Positions 45,191 to 53,833 of a stretch of 64,000 bases of DNA are shown here, piece after piece. The stretch is from Nevskia sp035651715 (lineage in GTDB: Bacteria > Pseudomonadota > Gammaproteobacteria > Nevskiales > Nevskiaceae), in assembly GCA_035651715.1 (NCBI GenBank), contig DASRFD010000150.1, positions 124,001-188,000 on the forward strand. The letters run 5' to 3'. Numbering within the stretch: the first letter of the stretch is position 1; each line of letters starts with the position of its first letter. Under the pieces are notes generated by a model, which saw only the letters and a program-made list of their open reading frames with translations, searched no databases and was not told where the DNA came from. The translations under genes were made by a program, and so were the position numbers.

Positions 45191-45197
45191 AAGGAGG
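45191..45197 (+). promoter_or_regulatory. Shine-Dalgarno site deciding the glycoamylase start
   Basis: AAGGAGG ends at 45197. A GTG at 45197 would overlap it, while the GTG at 45203 lies at a normal spacing, so the latter is used as the start. Confidence 0.75.
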
Positions 45198-45202
45198 TGC
45201 CC

Positions 45203-46522
45203 GTGCCCAAAGCAGACCAGAAATCGAAGCCCGGGTTCCGCAAGCCGGCCGGCGCCGCCAGGCTCAGCCCCAAGGCGCTGGCGGAGCTGCCCGACGAGGC
45301 GCTGATCGAGGCGATCCAGCGCCAGACCTTCCGCTTCTTCTGGGAGGCTTCGCACCCGCGCAGCGGCCTGGCCCCGGACCGCTGCAAGACCAGCGGCGCG
45401 ACGCCGGACGACGGCGTCATGGCCATCGGCGGCACCGGCTTCGGCGCGATGGCGCTGATCGTCGCGGCGGAGCGCGGCTGGATCACGCGCCGGCAGGCGG
45501 TGGAGCGCCTGGGCGCCACCCTGGACCTGCTCGGCCGCGCCACCTGCTACCACGGCGCCTATCCGCACTTCATCGACGGCCGCAGCGGCGCCACCATCCC
45601 CTTCGGCCGCAAGGACGACGGCGGCGACATCGTCGAGACGGCGCTGCTGTTCCAGGGCCTGCTCTGCGCGCGGCAGTACTTCGACCGCGACGATCCGGCC
45701 GAGCGGTCGATCCGCAGCCGCGTCGACTGGCTGTGGGGCGACGTCGAGTGGAACTGGTACACGCAGGGCGGACGCAAGCTGCTGTACTGGCACTGGAGCC
45801 CGAACAACGGCTGGGCCATGGACCACGAGATCCACGGCTGGAACGAGTGCCTGATCGCATACGTGCTGGCGGCGGCGGCGCCGCGCTATCCGGTCGAGCC
45901 GCTGGTCTACCACCGCGGCTACGCCACCGGCCACGACTTCATCAACGGCAAGCGCTACTACGGCATCGAGCTGCCGCTGGGCCAGCCCTACGGCGGCCCG
46001 CTGTTCTTCGCCCACTACTCGTTCTGCGGCCTCGATCCGCGCGGCCTGAAGGACCGCTACGCCGACTACTGGGAGCTGAACCTGCGCCACGTGCGCATCA
46101 ACCACGCCCACTGCGTCGCCAACCCGCACGGCCACAAGGGCTACGGCCCCGACTGCTGGGGCCTCACCGCCAGCGACGAGAAGGGCGGCTACTCGGCGCA
46201 CGCGCCGGACAACGACAACGGCACCATCTCGCCCACCGCCGCGCTGGCCAGCCTGCCCTACGCGCCGCGCGAGGCGCTGGCGGCGGCGCGGCATTTCCTG
46301 CGCCGGCACGGCGCCAAGGTGTGGGGCCGCTACGGCTTCGTCGACGCCTTCAACGAGGGCCAGGACTGGTACGCCGACACCTACCTGGCCATCGACCAGG
46401 GGCCGATCGTGGTGATGATGGAGAATCACCGCAGCGGCCTGCTGTGGAAGCTGTTCATGAGCGTGCCCGAGGTCCAGCAGGGCCTGCGCCGCCTCGGCTT
46501 CTCCAGCCCCCACCTGCAATAG
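45203..46522 (+). CDS. PF10091 glycoamylase-family glycosidase (GH144-like)
   Basis: 439 residues starting at GTG 45203. The (alpha/alpha)6-type core is marked by RQTFRFFWEASHPRSGLAPD, DDGGDIVETALLFQGLLCAR and CWGLTASDEKGGYSAHAPDN plus DNGTISPTAALASLPYAP; these blocks are typical of the glucoamylase-like family PF10091. That family includes endo-beta-1,2-glucanases (GH144) and domains of cyclic beta-1,2-glucan synthases, so the true substrate may be a beta-1,2-glucan rather than starch. There is no signal peptide, which points to a cytoplasmic role. It is the first gene of an operon with GH15, a YddA-like transporter and a CocE-like gene. Confidence 0.85.
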   Translation: MPKADQKSKPGFRKPAGAARLSPKALAELPDEALIEAIQRQTFRFFWEASHPRSGLAPDRCKTSGATPDDGVMAIGGTGFGAMALIVAAERGWITRRQAVERLGATLDLLGRATCYHGAYPHFIDGRSGATIPFGRKDDGGDIVETALLFQGLLCARQYFDRDDPAERSIRSRVDWLWGDVEWNWYTQGGRKLLYWHWSPNNGWAMDHEIHGWNECLIAYVLAAAAPRYPVEPLVYHRGYATGHDFINGKRYYGIELPLGQPYGGPLFFAHYSFCGLDPRGLKDRYADYWELNLRHVRINHAHCVANPHGHKGYGPDCWGLTASDEKGGYSAHAPDNDNGTISPTAALASLPYAPREALAAARHFLRRHGAKVWGRYGFVDAFNEGQDWYADTYLAIDQGPIVVMMENHRSGLLWKLFMSVPEVQQGLRRLGFSSPHLQ

Positions 46523-46531
46523 GACCGGCCC

Positions 46532-47854
46532 TTGAGCGAGACGCTGGAACAGTGGCTGGAGCGCGAGTACCGCCACGCGGCGCGGGCGATGCTGCGCAGC
46601 GTCTCGGCCGCCGGCATCGTCAAGCGCCGGCCCGGCTTCGGCACCGAGGTGCGCGCCGCGCCCGGCTCGGTCATCGCCTCGCCGGTGCTGGGCGCCTACG
46701 ATCCCGATCCCGATTATTTCTTCCACTGGTTCCGCGACTCGGCGGTGGTGCTGGAGGCGCTGCGCCTGCTGTATCTCGACGGCACGGTCGACGCGGAGGC
46801 GCTGCGGCACCTGGGCGACTTCCTGCGCTTCAACCGCGCACTGGGCCGGCTCGACGGCCGCGAGCTGGTCGCCGACTCCGCCTGGCGGACGCGCGTCCGG
46901 CCCGATTTCGTCAAGTTCCTGCGCGAGGACGCCGAGCTGGCGCAGATTCACGGCGACCGCGTCGCCGGCGAGACGCGGGTCAACCCCGACGGCACGCTGG
47001 ACATCTCGAAGTGGGCGCGGCCGCAGCACGACGGTCCGCCGCTGCGCGCGCTGGCGGTGCTGAACTGGATCAGCGCCGCGCCGCTGGACGTGGCGGCGGA
47101 GGACGACGCGGCGGCGCTGCTGCGCGCCGACCTGTCCTTCACCCGGCGGCACTGGCGCGAAGCCTCCTACGACATCTGGGAGGAGGAGAAGGGCCACCAC
47201 TACTACACGCGGCGCGTCTCGGCCGCCGCGCTGGAGCAGGGCGCGGCCTGGCTGGAGACCCATGGCGACTCGCAGCAGGCGCAGGCCTGCCGGGACGAGG
47301 CGCAGGCGATCCTGCGCGAACTCGACGGCTGGTGGCTGGACGACGCCGGGCACTACCGCTCGCGCGTGGTGGAGGACGGCGCGCGCTCGGCCAAGGAGCT
47401 GGACATCGCCATCATCCTTGCGGCGATCCACGCCGGCGAGGCCGGCGGCGCGCACTCGGTGCACGACCCGCGCATGCAGGCGACGCTGGACCGGCTGGAG
47501 CAGCTGTTCGACTCGCTCTACGCCATCAACCGCGGGCGGCCGGCGCACCGCTCGCCGGCGATGGGCCGCTACCGCGGCGACGTCTACTATTCCGGCGGCG
47601 CCTATTACTTCTCCACGCTCGGCGCGGCCGAGTTCTGCTTCCTCGCCGCGGCCGGCGCGGGCGACGCGCGGGCCTGGATCGCGCGCGGCGACGGCTACCT
47701 GGAGACGGTGCGGGCCTACACGCCGGCGGACGGCGAGCTGGCCGAGCAGTTCGACCAGAACGACGGCCACCCGTCCTCGGCGCGGCAGCTGGCCTGGAGC
47801 TATGCCGCGTTCATCTCCTGCGTCACCGCGCGCCGGCGCGCGCTGGGCAACTAG
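46532..47854 (+). CDS. GH15 glucoamylase (glucan 1,4-alpha-glucosidase type)
   Basis: 440-residue (alpha/alpha)6 enzyme, starting at TTG 46532, 9 bp after the preceding stop. The early segment ASPVLGAYDPDPDYFFHWFR resembles the substrate pocket SKPDPDYFYTWTRD. The general acid is in YDIWEEEKGHHYYT with Glu217 (first Glu of the WEE run). The base is Glu405 in LAEQFDQNDGHPSSARQLAW then SYAAFI, as in GH15 enzymes. Both catalytic residues are present. There is no starch-binding domain and no signal peptide, so it should act inside the cell on short alpha-glucosides. Relatives also include alpha-glucosidases of other linkages. Confidence 0.9.
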   Translation: MSETLEQWLEREYRHAARAMLRSVSAAGIVKRRPGFGTEVRAAPGSVIASPVLGAYDPDPDYFFHWFRDSAVVLEALRLLYLDGTVDAEALRHLGDFLRFNRALGRLDGRELVADSAWRTRVRPDFVKFLREDAELAQIHGDRVAGETRVNPDGTLDISKWARPQHDGPPLRALAVLNWISAAPLDVAAEDDAAALLRADLSFTRRHWREASYDIWEEEKGHHYYTRRVSAAALEQGAAWLETHGDSQQAQACRDEAQAILRELDGWWLDDAGHYRSRVVEDGARSAKELDIAIILAAIHAGEAGGAHSVHDPRMQATLDRLEQLFDSLYAINRGRPAHRSPAMGRYRGDVYYSGGAYYFSTLGAAEFCFLAAAGAGDARAWIARGDGYLETVRAYTPADGELAEQFDQNDGHPSSARQLAWSYAAFISCVTARRRALGN

Positions 47855-47863
47855 GCGGCGGCC

Positions 47864-49651
47864 GTGAGCGACTCCTCCGCGCAGCACAGCCCGCCGCTGG
47901 AGGAGGCCCCGCATCCCGGCCTGGGCCTGCAGCTCGGCCTGGTGCTCGGCGCGCTGCGCGGCTCGGCGGTGCGCCGCACCCTGCTCAGCCTGGTCGTCGC
48001 CATCGTGCTGGTGCTGGTGCTCACCGCCTACGCCCAGATCCGCCTCAACAGCTGGAACAAGCCGTTCTTCGACGCCCTGTCGCGGCGCGACCTGCGCGAC
48101 TTCTTCTTCCAGCTAGGCGTGTTCGCCATCATCATCAGCGGCCTGCTGATCCTCAACGTGGCGCAGCGCTACCTGGTGGAAACCCTGAAGTGGCGCCTGC
48201 GCGAGGGCCTGGTGCAGGACCTGGTGGCGCGCTGGATGCAGCCGCGCCGCGCCTTCTGGCTGGCGCACCGAGGCTCGATGGGCGTCAACCCCGACCAGCG
48301 CATGCACGAGGACGCGCGCAAGCTGTGCGAGCTGTCGGCCGACCTCGGCGTCGGCCTGTCGCAGTCCTCGATCCTGTTCGTGACCTTCGCCGGCGTGCTG
48401 TGGGTGCTGTCGGAGGACTTCAGCCTGCACATCGGCGGCGAGGACTACCCCGTGCCCGGCTTCATGCTGTGGGCGGCGATCCTCTACGCCGGCGGCGGCT
48501 CGCTCCTCAGCTACCTGGTCGGCCGCACGCTGATCAACCGCAACGCCGAGCGCTACGCCCGCGAGGCCGACCTGCGCTTCTCGCTGGTGCGCATCAACGA
48601 GCACCTCGACGGCATCTCGCTGGCCGGCGGCGAAGCCGACGAGCGCCGCCGCGTCGAGCAGGACCTGGGCGACGTGCTGGCGGCGACGCGGCGCCTGGTC
48701 ACCGGCCTGACCAACCTCACCTGGATCACCGCCGGGTTCGGCTGGGTCACGGTGGCGGCGCCGATCCTGGTGGCGGCGCCGCTGTTCTTCGCCGGCAAGA
48801 TCACCTTCGGCGGCGTGATGATGGCGGCGGCGGCCTTCACCCAGGCGCAGTCCTCGCTGCGCTGGTTCGTCGACAACTTCAGCATCATCGCCGACTGGCG
48901 CGCGACCCTGCTGCGCGTCGCCGGCTTCCGGCAGGCCCTGGTCGCCGACAACGCCGAGCGCGGCGGCGCCAGCCACATCGGCTACGCCGAAGGGCCGGCT
49001 GGCGAGCTGCTGATCGAGGACCTGGTGGTGGACTCGCCCGGCGGCCGCGACGCGCTGAGCGAGCGGCAGGTGCGGGTGCGCGCCGGCGAGCGCCTGCTGG
49101 TGGCGGCGGCGCCGGGCACCGGCAAGACCCAGCTGTTCCGCGCCCTGGCCGGCCTGTGGCCCTGGGGCTCGGGGCGCGTGACCATGCCGGCCGGCGAGGC
49201 GGTGCACTACATGCCGCGCGGCACGCCCTACCTGCCGCGCGGCTCGCTGCGCGAAGTGCTGGCCTACCCGCTCGACGCCGCCGGCTTCAGCGACGAAGCC
49301 TGCGCCCGCGCCCTGGCGCGGCTGGGGCTGGAGCGCCTGCAGCCCCTGCTCGACGCGCGCCAGCGCTGGGACCGCGAGCTGAGCCAGGACGAGCAGCAGG
49401 GCCTGGCCTTCGCCCGCCTGGCACTGCAGGCGCCGCCGTGGGTGCTGATCGACGACGCTTTCGGCGCGCTCGACGCCGAGCTGATGACGCGCATCGCCTC
49501 GGTGCTGCAGCAGGAGCTGGCGCACACCGGGCTGATCCACATCGGCCGCGCCGCCGAGGGACAGGAGCAGCTGTTCGGCCGCGTGCTGCACCTGGTCAAG
49601 GCGGGGGCGGACGGGGCGCCGCCCCGGCAGGATGCGGGTGCCGCGCCATGA
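47864..49651 (+). CDS. SbmA/BacA- and YddA-like ABC transporter with degenerate ATPase domain
   Basis: 595 residues from GTG 47864, 9 bp after GH15. The N-terminal half is an ABC_membrane_2 region of about six helices, with RLNSWNKPFFDALSRRDLRD and AHRGSMGVNPDQRMHEDARK, the hallmark of the SbmA/BacA/YddA branch (peptide or very-long-chain acyl carriers). The C-terminal ATPase domain is altered: the Walker A is AAPGTGKT (Lys421) with its first Gly lost, the signature is LSQDEQQ in place of LSGGEQQ, the Walker B ends Asp530-Asp531 where the catalytic Glu should be, and the H-loop His is absent (LIHIGRAAEG). Hydrolysis is probably weak or lost. Its stop overlaps the next start (ATGA). Confidence 0.85.
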   Translation: MSDSSAQHSPPLEEAPHPGLGLQLGLVLGALRGSAVRRTLLSLVVAIVLVLVLTAYAQIRLNSWNKPFFDALSRRDLRDFFFQLGVFAIIISGLLILNVAQRYLVETLKWRLREGLVQDLVARWMQPRRAFWLAHRGSMGVNPDQRMHEDARKLCELSADLGVGLSQSSILFVTFAGVLWVLSEDFSLHIGGEDYPVPGFMLWAAILYAGGGSLLSYLVGRTLINRNAERYAREADLRFSLVRINEHLDGISLAGGEADERRRVEQDLGDVLAATRRLVTGLTNLTWITAGFGWVTVAAPILVAAPLFFAGKITFGGVMMAAAAFTQAQSSLRWFVDNFSIIADWRATLLRVAGFRQALVADNAERGGASHIGYAEGPAGELLIEDLVVDSPGGRDALSERQVRVRAGERLLVAAAPGTGKTQLFRALAGLWPWGSGRVTMPAGEAVHYMPRGTPYLPRGSLREVLAYPLDAAGFSDEACARALARLGLERLQPLLDARQRWDRELSQDEQQGLAFARLALQAPPWVLIDDAFGALDAELMTRIASVLQQELAHTGLIHIGRAAEGQEQLFGRVLHLVKAGADGAPPRQDAGAAP

Positions 49652-51888
49652 TCCGGACCGCACTGCTGCACTTGCTGCTGTTGCTGGCGCTGGCGCCGGC
49701 GGCGGTCCGCGCCGACAGCTTCGAGTTCCATCCGCCCGCCAGCGCCGACGATCCGGGCGTGCCGGCGCTGATCCGCGACCTGGCCGAGCGCATGCTGCCG
49801 GTGTACCAGGATGCCGATACCGAGCGTTACCTCGCCAACCTGTCGGCGCTGCAGATGGCGGACAGCAACTACGCCGCCGCCGACGACGCGCGGCAGTCGC
49901 TGCGCGAGCGCCAGCAGAAGTCCGGCAAGGCTGCGGACCAGCGCCAGCCGCCGGGCCGCGCCGTCGCGCTGGACCTCTATGTCCATGCCCGCACCCTCGC
50001 CGCGGCCGGCGCCGCGCCGCTCGACCAAGCCTTCGCCCAGGCCTTCCGCGAGGCCGCGCCCAGGCTCGGCGACCGCGAGGCCTACGCCGCCGGCGCCTGG
50101 CTGACCGAGCCGCCGGAGGCGGGCCGCGACGCGCTGCAGGTGGCCTTCGACCGCAGCCGCGCCGCCGGCGTGCTGGACCAGGACCAGGCGCTGGAGCTGG
50201 TGTGGACCTGGCTGGCACTGGACGCGCGGCGCAGCGTCGGCGCGGCGGCGGCGAAGCTGGTCGAGGAGGACGGCCGGCGGCGCTATGCCGGCGGCGACGA
50301 GGTGGTGCTGCGCGGCGCAGGCGGCGGCGAGATCCACATCCGCGTGCTGCTGCCCCGGGCTGGCGCCGAGCGGCGCGCCGCCCTGCTGCAGTACGCGCTG
50401 GACCCGCCGCTGGACGATGCGCGCGCCTGCGCCGCGCGCGGTTACGCCGGCGTGCTGGCCTACAGCCGCCTGCGCGGCGGCCACGGCGCGCCGCGGCCGT
50501 TCCTGCACGAGGGCGAGGACGTGCGCGCGGTGATCCGCTGGATCGCCCGCCAGCCGTGGAGCGACGGCAGGGTGGGCCTGTACGGCGACGGCTACGGCGG
50601 CTTCGCCGCCTGGGCCGCGGCGAAGCAGGCGCCCGCCGCGCTCAAGGCCATCGCCGCCGCCGACCCGATGGCGCCGGGCATCGACTTCCCGGCGCCCGGC
50701 CGCATTTTCCGCAACGACGCCTACGCCTGGGCGCTGGCGGCGCAGTCCGCCGACGGCGGCAGCGGCCGCGACGCGGCGGCCTGGCAGGCGCTGGATCGCA
50801 AGTGGTACCGCAGCGGCGCGCCCTACCGCGACTACGACCGCATGGCCGGCGCCCACAACCACGCCTTCCAGGAGTGGCTGGCGCACCCGAGCTACGACCG
50901 CTGGTGGCAGAAGCTCATCCCCTACGGCAAGCAGTTCGCCCGCATCGACGTGCCGGTGCTGAGCATCGGCGGCTACTACGCCGGCGGCCAGGCCGGCGCG
51001 CTGTACTACTTCGGCGAGCACCTGCGCTACAAGCCCGACGCGGACCACAACCTGCTGCTGGGGCCCTGGGCGCAGGACGCCGCTCGCGGCGGCCCGCCGC
51101 CGATCCTGCGCGGCTACACCCTGGACCCGGCGGCGCTGCCGGACCTGCGCGAGCTGCGCCTGCGCTGGTTCGACCACGTGTTCCGCAACGGCCCGCTGCC
51201 GCCGCCGTTGAACGACCGGGTCAGCTACGAGCTGATGGGCGCCGACGAGTGGCGCCACGCCGCTTCATTGCAGAGCGGCGCGCTGCGCTTTTACCTCGAC
51301 CCCGCCGGCGGCGAGCGCCACCGCCTCAGCGCGGCGGTCCCGCCGGACTCCGCCTACACCAGCCTGGTGGTCAACCTCGCCGACCGCCGCGACGCCGACC
51401 CGCCGCCGCGCGGCAATCTCGCCGGCCGCATTCCGCCGCCGCGCGACGGCCTGGCCTTCGCCAGCGAGCCGCTGGCGCAGCCGCTGGAACTGGGCGGGAG
51501 CCTGGGCGGCCAGCTCGACTTCATGCTCAACCGCCAGGATGTGGACCTGAGCCTGACGCTCTACGAGCAGCTCGCCGACGGCAGCGGCCTGCAGCTCGCC
51601 GCGCCCTGCGAATTCCGCGGCAGCTATGCCGGCGATCGCAGCCAGCGCCACATGCTGCTCGCCGGCGTGCGCCAGCAGCTGCCGTTCCGCTGCGAGCAGT
51701 GGCTGGGACGGCGGGTCCAGGCCGGCAGCCGCCTGGTGCTGCACCTCGAAGTGCTGAAGCGGCCGGACCGGCAGATCAACTACGGCGGCGGCGGCGAAGT
51801 CAGCGGCGAGGCGCTGGAATACGTGCTGCACCACATCAAGCTGCGCTGGTACGGCGGCAGCTATATCGAACTGCCGGTGCGGAGGTAG
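49648..51888 (+). CDS. secreted CocE/NonD (S15-like) protein without catalytic residues
   Basis: 746 residues starting in the ATGA overlap with the transporter gene. A signal peptide ends at about residue 22 (LALAPAAVRA). Residues 23-210 form an alpha-helical N-terminal domain with no family match I can name. Then comes a CocE-like alpha/beta hydrolase (VRAVIRWIARQPWSDGRVGL) and a C-terminal jelly-roll domain (LAQPLELGGSLGGQLDFMLN). The nucleophile elbow is YGDGYGG with Gly315 in place of Ser. The Asp segment (GGWYD in active members) reads GGYYAGG, and the His segment (LGPWSH) reads LGPWAQ. All three triad positions are changed, so this should be a pseudoenzyme that binds rather than cuts. 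Confidence 0.85.
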   Translation: MIRTALLHLLLLLALAPAAVRADSFEFHPPASADDPGVPALIRDLAERMLPVYQDADTERYLANLSALQMADSNYAAADDARQSLRERQQKSGKAADQRQPPGRAVALDLYVHARTLAAAGAAPLDQAFAQAFREAAPRLGDREAYAAGAWLTEPPEAGRDALQVAFDRSRAAGVLDQDQALELVWTWLALDARRSVGAAAAKLVEEDGRRRYAGGDEVVLRGAGGGEIHIRVLLPRAGAERRAALLQYALDPPLDDARACAARGYAGVLAYSRLRGGHGAPRPFLHEGEDVRAVIRWIARQPWSDGRVGLYGDGYGGFAAWAAAKQAPAALKAIAAADPMAPGIDFPAPGRIFRNDAYAWALAAQSADGGSGRDAAAWQALDRKWYRSGAPYRDYDRMAGAHNHAFQEWLAHPSYDRWWQKLIPYGKQFARIDVPVLSIGGYYAGGQAGALYYFGEHLRYKPDADHNLLLGPWAQDAARGGPPPILRGYTLDPAALPDLRELRLRWFDHVFRNGPLPPPLNDRVSYELMGADEWRHAASLQSGALRFYLDPAGGERHRLSAAVPPDSAYTSLVVNLADRRDADPPPRGNLAGRIPPPRDGLAFASEPLAQPLELGGSLGGQLDFMLNRQDVDLSLTLYEQLADGSGLQLAAPCEFRGSYAGDRSQRHMLLAGVRQQLPFRCEQWLGRRVQAGSRLVLHLEVLKRPDRQINYGGGGEVSGEALEYVLHHIKLRWYGGSYIELPVRR

Positions 51889-51899
51889 CGTCCTGGCGC

Positions 51900-51927
51900 G
51901 TCATCCCTGGCGGCGCGCAGGGATGAC
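51900..51927. terminator. bidirectional hairpin between convergent genes
   Basis: GTCATCCCTG at 51900-51909 pairs perfectly with CAGGGATGAC at 51918-51927 over an 8-base loop. It lies between the converging CocE-like and M14 genes. There is no T-run, so it is not a typical intrinsic terminator; it may also be a remnant of the CGTCATTCCC-type repeat. Confidence 0.45.
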
Positions 51928-51963
51928 ACGTGACGAAAAGGATCCGGCGCCGCGGCAAGGCGC

Positions 51964-53754
51964 TCAGCCCCCCGCCGGCGCCTGCTGCACCCGGTATACC
52001 GGATACAGATCCAGCCGCTCGTCCCACGACGGCGAGCGGCGGTAGAAGAAGTCGAGCCGCGCCTGCGGGTCCTGGGCGAACTTCTCGTCGCCGTCGAGCT
52101 TGTCGCGGAACTCCCGCGCCAGCGCCGGATCGCCGGCCAGCATCTGCTGCGCCACCTGCTCGGCGACGTAGGGTTCCATGTACTCCTTCTGCTCGAAAGC
52201 GCGGTTGAAGAAGCCCCAGGCGGCGAAGGAATCCGAGGCCAGCGGCTCGAACAGCGCCAGCACCAGGCGCGCCTCGGGCTGGGCCAGCGGCACGTAGAGC
52301 GAGCCGGGCGGCACCTCGCGCGTCTCGGCCTTCCATTCGCCCTTGAGCTCCGGCATGGTGCGGCCTTCGAACGGCGGCTTGGACAGGTCGGCCGCGGTGG
52401 CGCGGAAGGTCTCCACCTGGAGCCTGCCCGGCGGCGTGTCGAGCCGGCGGAAGCCGATGCCGTGCAGGGCCAGCTTCTGGCCGATCTCCGCGGCCCAGGC
52501 CGCCGGCACGATGTAGCCGGCCTTGGGCGCGCGCACCACCAGGCTCGGCTTGACCGTGTCCTTCAGCGGCACGCGCCAGACTTCGGGCTTGCCCGTGTCG
52601 TAGCGCGTGACCAGGCCGCCGGAAACGGCGGAGGGTTCGCGCACATAGGCGTAGCCCAGGAAGTCGATGGTGCGCACGTGCTCGCCCGAGGCGAAGTTCA
52701 GCGGCACCTGCTCGCCGCCGAGCCGGGCCGCGCGTTCGTCGGCGCGCTGCGCCGTGCGCATCCACGCCGGGCCGCTCGTGGCGACCTGCTCGGCCAGCGC
52801 GACGATGGTGTTGCGGGTGGTGCGCACGCGCGTGGCGTAATCCTTCCAGGAGTGCGTCTCCACCAGCATGCCGAGCCGGTTGCGCAGGCCCCAGTAGCCG
52901 TGCGAGAAGCGCGGCGGCACCACCTGCACCTCGAAGCCGGAGGCCGGATCGTCGGTGCGCGCGAAGCTCGGATAGAAGTCCAGCGGCAGCGAGCCGGCGG
53001 CGGTGAGCCGCCTGATGGTCTCCTTCTGCATCGCCGCCGCGGCCTCGCGCAGGCCGCTGTCGCCGTCGTACAGCGGCTCCACCGTGAGCGAGACGTCGTG
53101 GCGGAAGTTGGCGCCGTCGGTCACGTGCAGGTCGGCGTAGACGATCGGGTCCCACTGGTCGAGCAGGCGCAGCATCGCCTGCATCTCCGGCGCGTCGGCC
53201 TTGGTGTAGTCGCGGTTGAGGTTGAGGTTCTGCGCGGTGGTGCGCCAGCCCATCTCCTCCGGCCCGACCTGGTTGGGCCGGTTCCAATGGCCGAAGCGCT
53301 CGTGGCCGTCGACGTTGAACACCGGCACGAACACGACCACTTCCTTGTCCAGCGCCTTCGGCGCCGCCGTGCCTTGCAGCATCTCGCGCAGCGCGAGGAA
53401 GCCGGCGTCCTTGCCGTCGATCTCGCCGGCGTGGATGCCGCCCTGCACCAGGAACACCGGCAGCCCGCGCTGGCGCGCCACCTCGGGGGTGAGCGCGCCG
53501 CTGCGGCTGACGCTCAGCGCCAGCATCGGCCGGCCTTCCGGCGAGCGGCCGAATTCGAAGCAGCGCACCGCCTCGGGCCAGGCCTGCTGGTAGGCCTGGC
53601 ACAGGCGCTCGACCTCGGCGTAGCGGCCGGTCTGGCGGTAGCCGGTCTGCTCGGCCAGGGTGGCGAGGGCAGCGGGCGGCGCGTCGGCCTGGGCCAGGAC
53701 GGAGCATGCAAGCAGCAGGCCCGGCAGATACCGGGCGAAACGGGCATGGGTCAT
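51964..53754 (-). CDS. M14 zinc carboxypeptidase, secreted
   Basis: 596 residues with a signal peptide ending near residue 24 (LACSVLAQADA). Zinc ligands are His108 and Glu111 in GGIHAGEIDGKDAG and His210 in YADLHVTDGANFRHD. The catalytic Glu299 is in MLVETHSWKDY. Substrate-site residues include NLNLNRDYTKAD. The remaining 270 residues after about 320 form a C-terminal domain seen in bacterial M14 proteins of this length. It removes C-terminal residues from peptides in the periplasm or outside the cell. It converges with the CocE-like gene, and whether it joins that pathway is unknown. Confidence 0.93.
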   Translation of the reverse strand: MTHARFARYLPGLLLACSVLAQADAPPAALATLAEQTGYRQTGRYAEVERLCQAYQQAWPEAVRCFEFGRSPEGRPMLALSVSRSGALTPEVARQRGLPVFLVQGGIHAGEIDGKDAGFLALREMLQGTAAPKALDKEVVVFVPVFNVDGHERFGHWNRPNQVGPEEMGWRTTAQNLNLNRDYTKADAPEMQAMLRLLDQWDPIVYADLHVTDGANFRHDVSLTVEPLYDGDSGLREAAAAMQKETIRRLTAAGSLPLDFYPSFARTDDPASGFEVQVVPPRFSHGYWGLRNRLGMLVETHSWKDYATRVRTTRNTIVALAEQVATSGPAWMRTAQRADERAARLGGEQVPLNFASGEHVRTIDFLGYAYVREPSAVSGGLVTRYDTGKPEVWRVPLKDTVKPSLVVRAPKAGYIVPAAWAAEIGQKLALHGIGFRRLDTPPGRLQVETFRATAADLSKPPFEGRTMPELKGEWKAETREVPPGSLYVPLAQPEARLVLALFEPLASDSFAAWGFFNRAFEQKEYMEPYVAEQVAQQMLAGDPALAREFRDKLDGDEKFAQDPQARLDFFYRRSPSWDERLDLYPVYRVQQAPAGG

Positions 53755-53833
53755 GATGAGACGGGGTTATTGGTATGGCGCCAGCCTAGCCGCGGCTTGC
53801 GCAAAAGTCAGCACGCTTCGTCCCAGGCCCGGC

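Noticed and set aside
45733..51888. An open frame of about 2050 codons running through the glycoamylase, GH15 and transporter genes
   Set aside because: Its C-terminal part is the CocE-like gene, which starts at the ATGA overlap (49648). Upstream it is only an out-of-frame reading of three genes with firm motifs.
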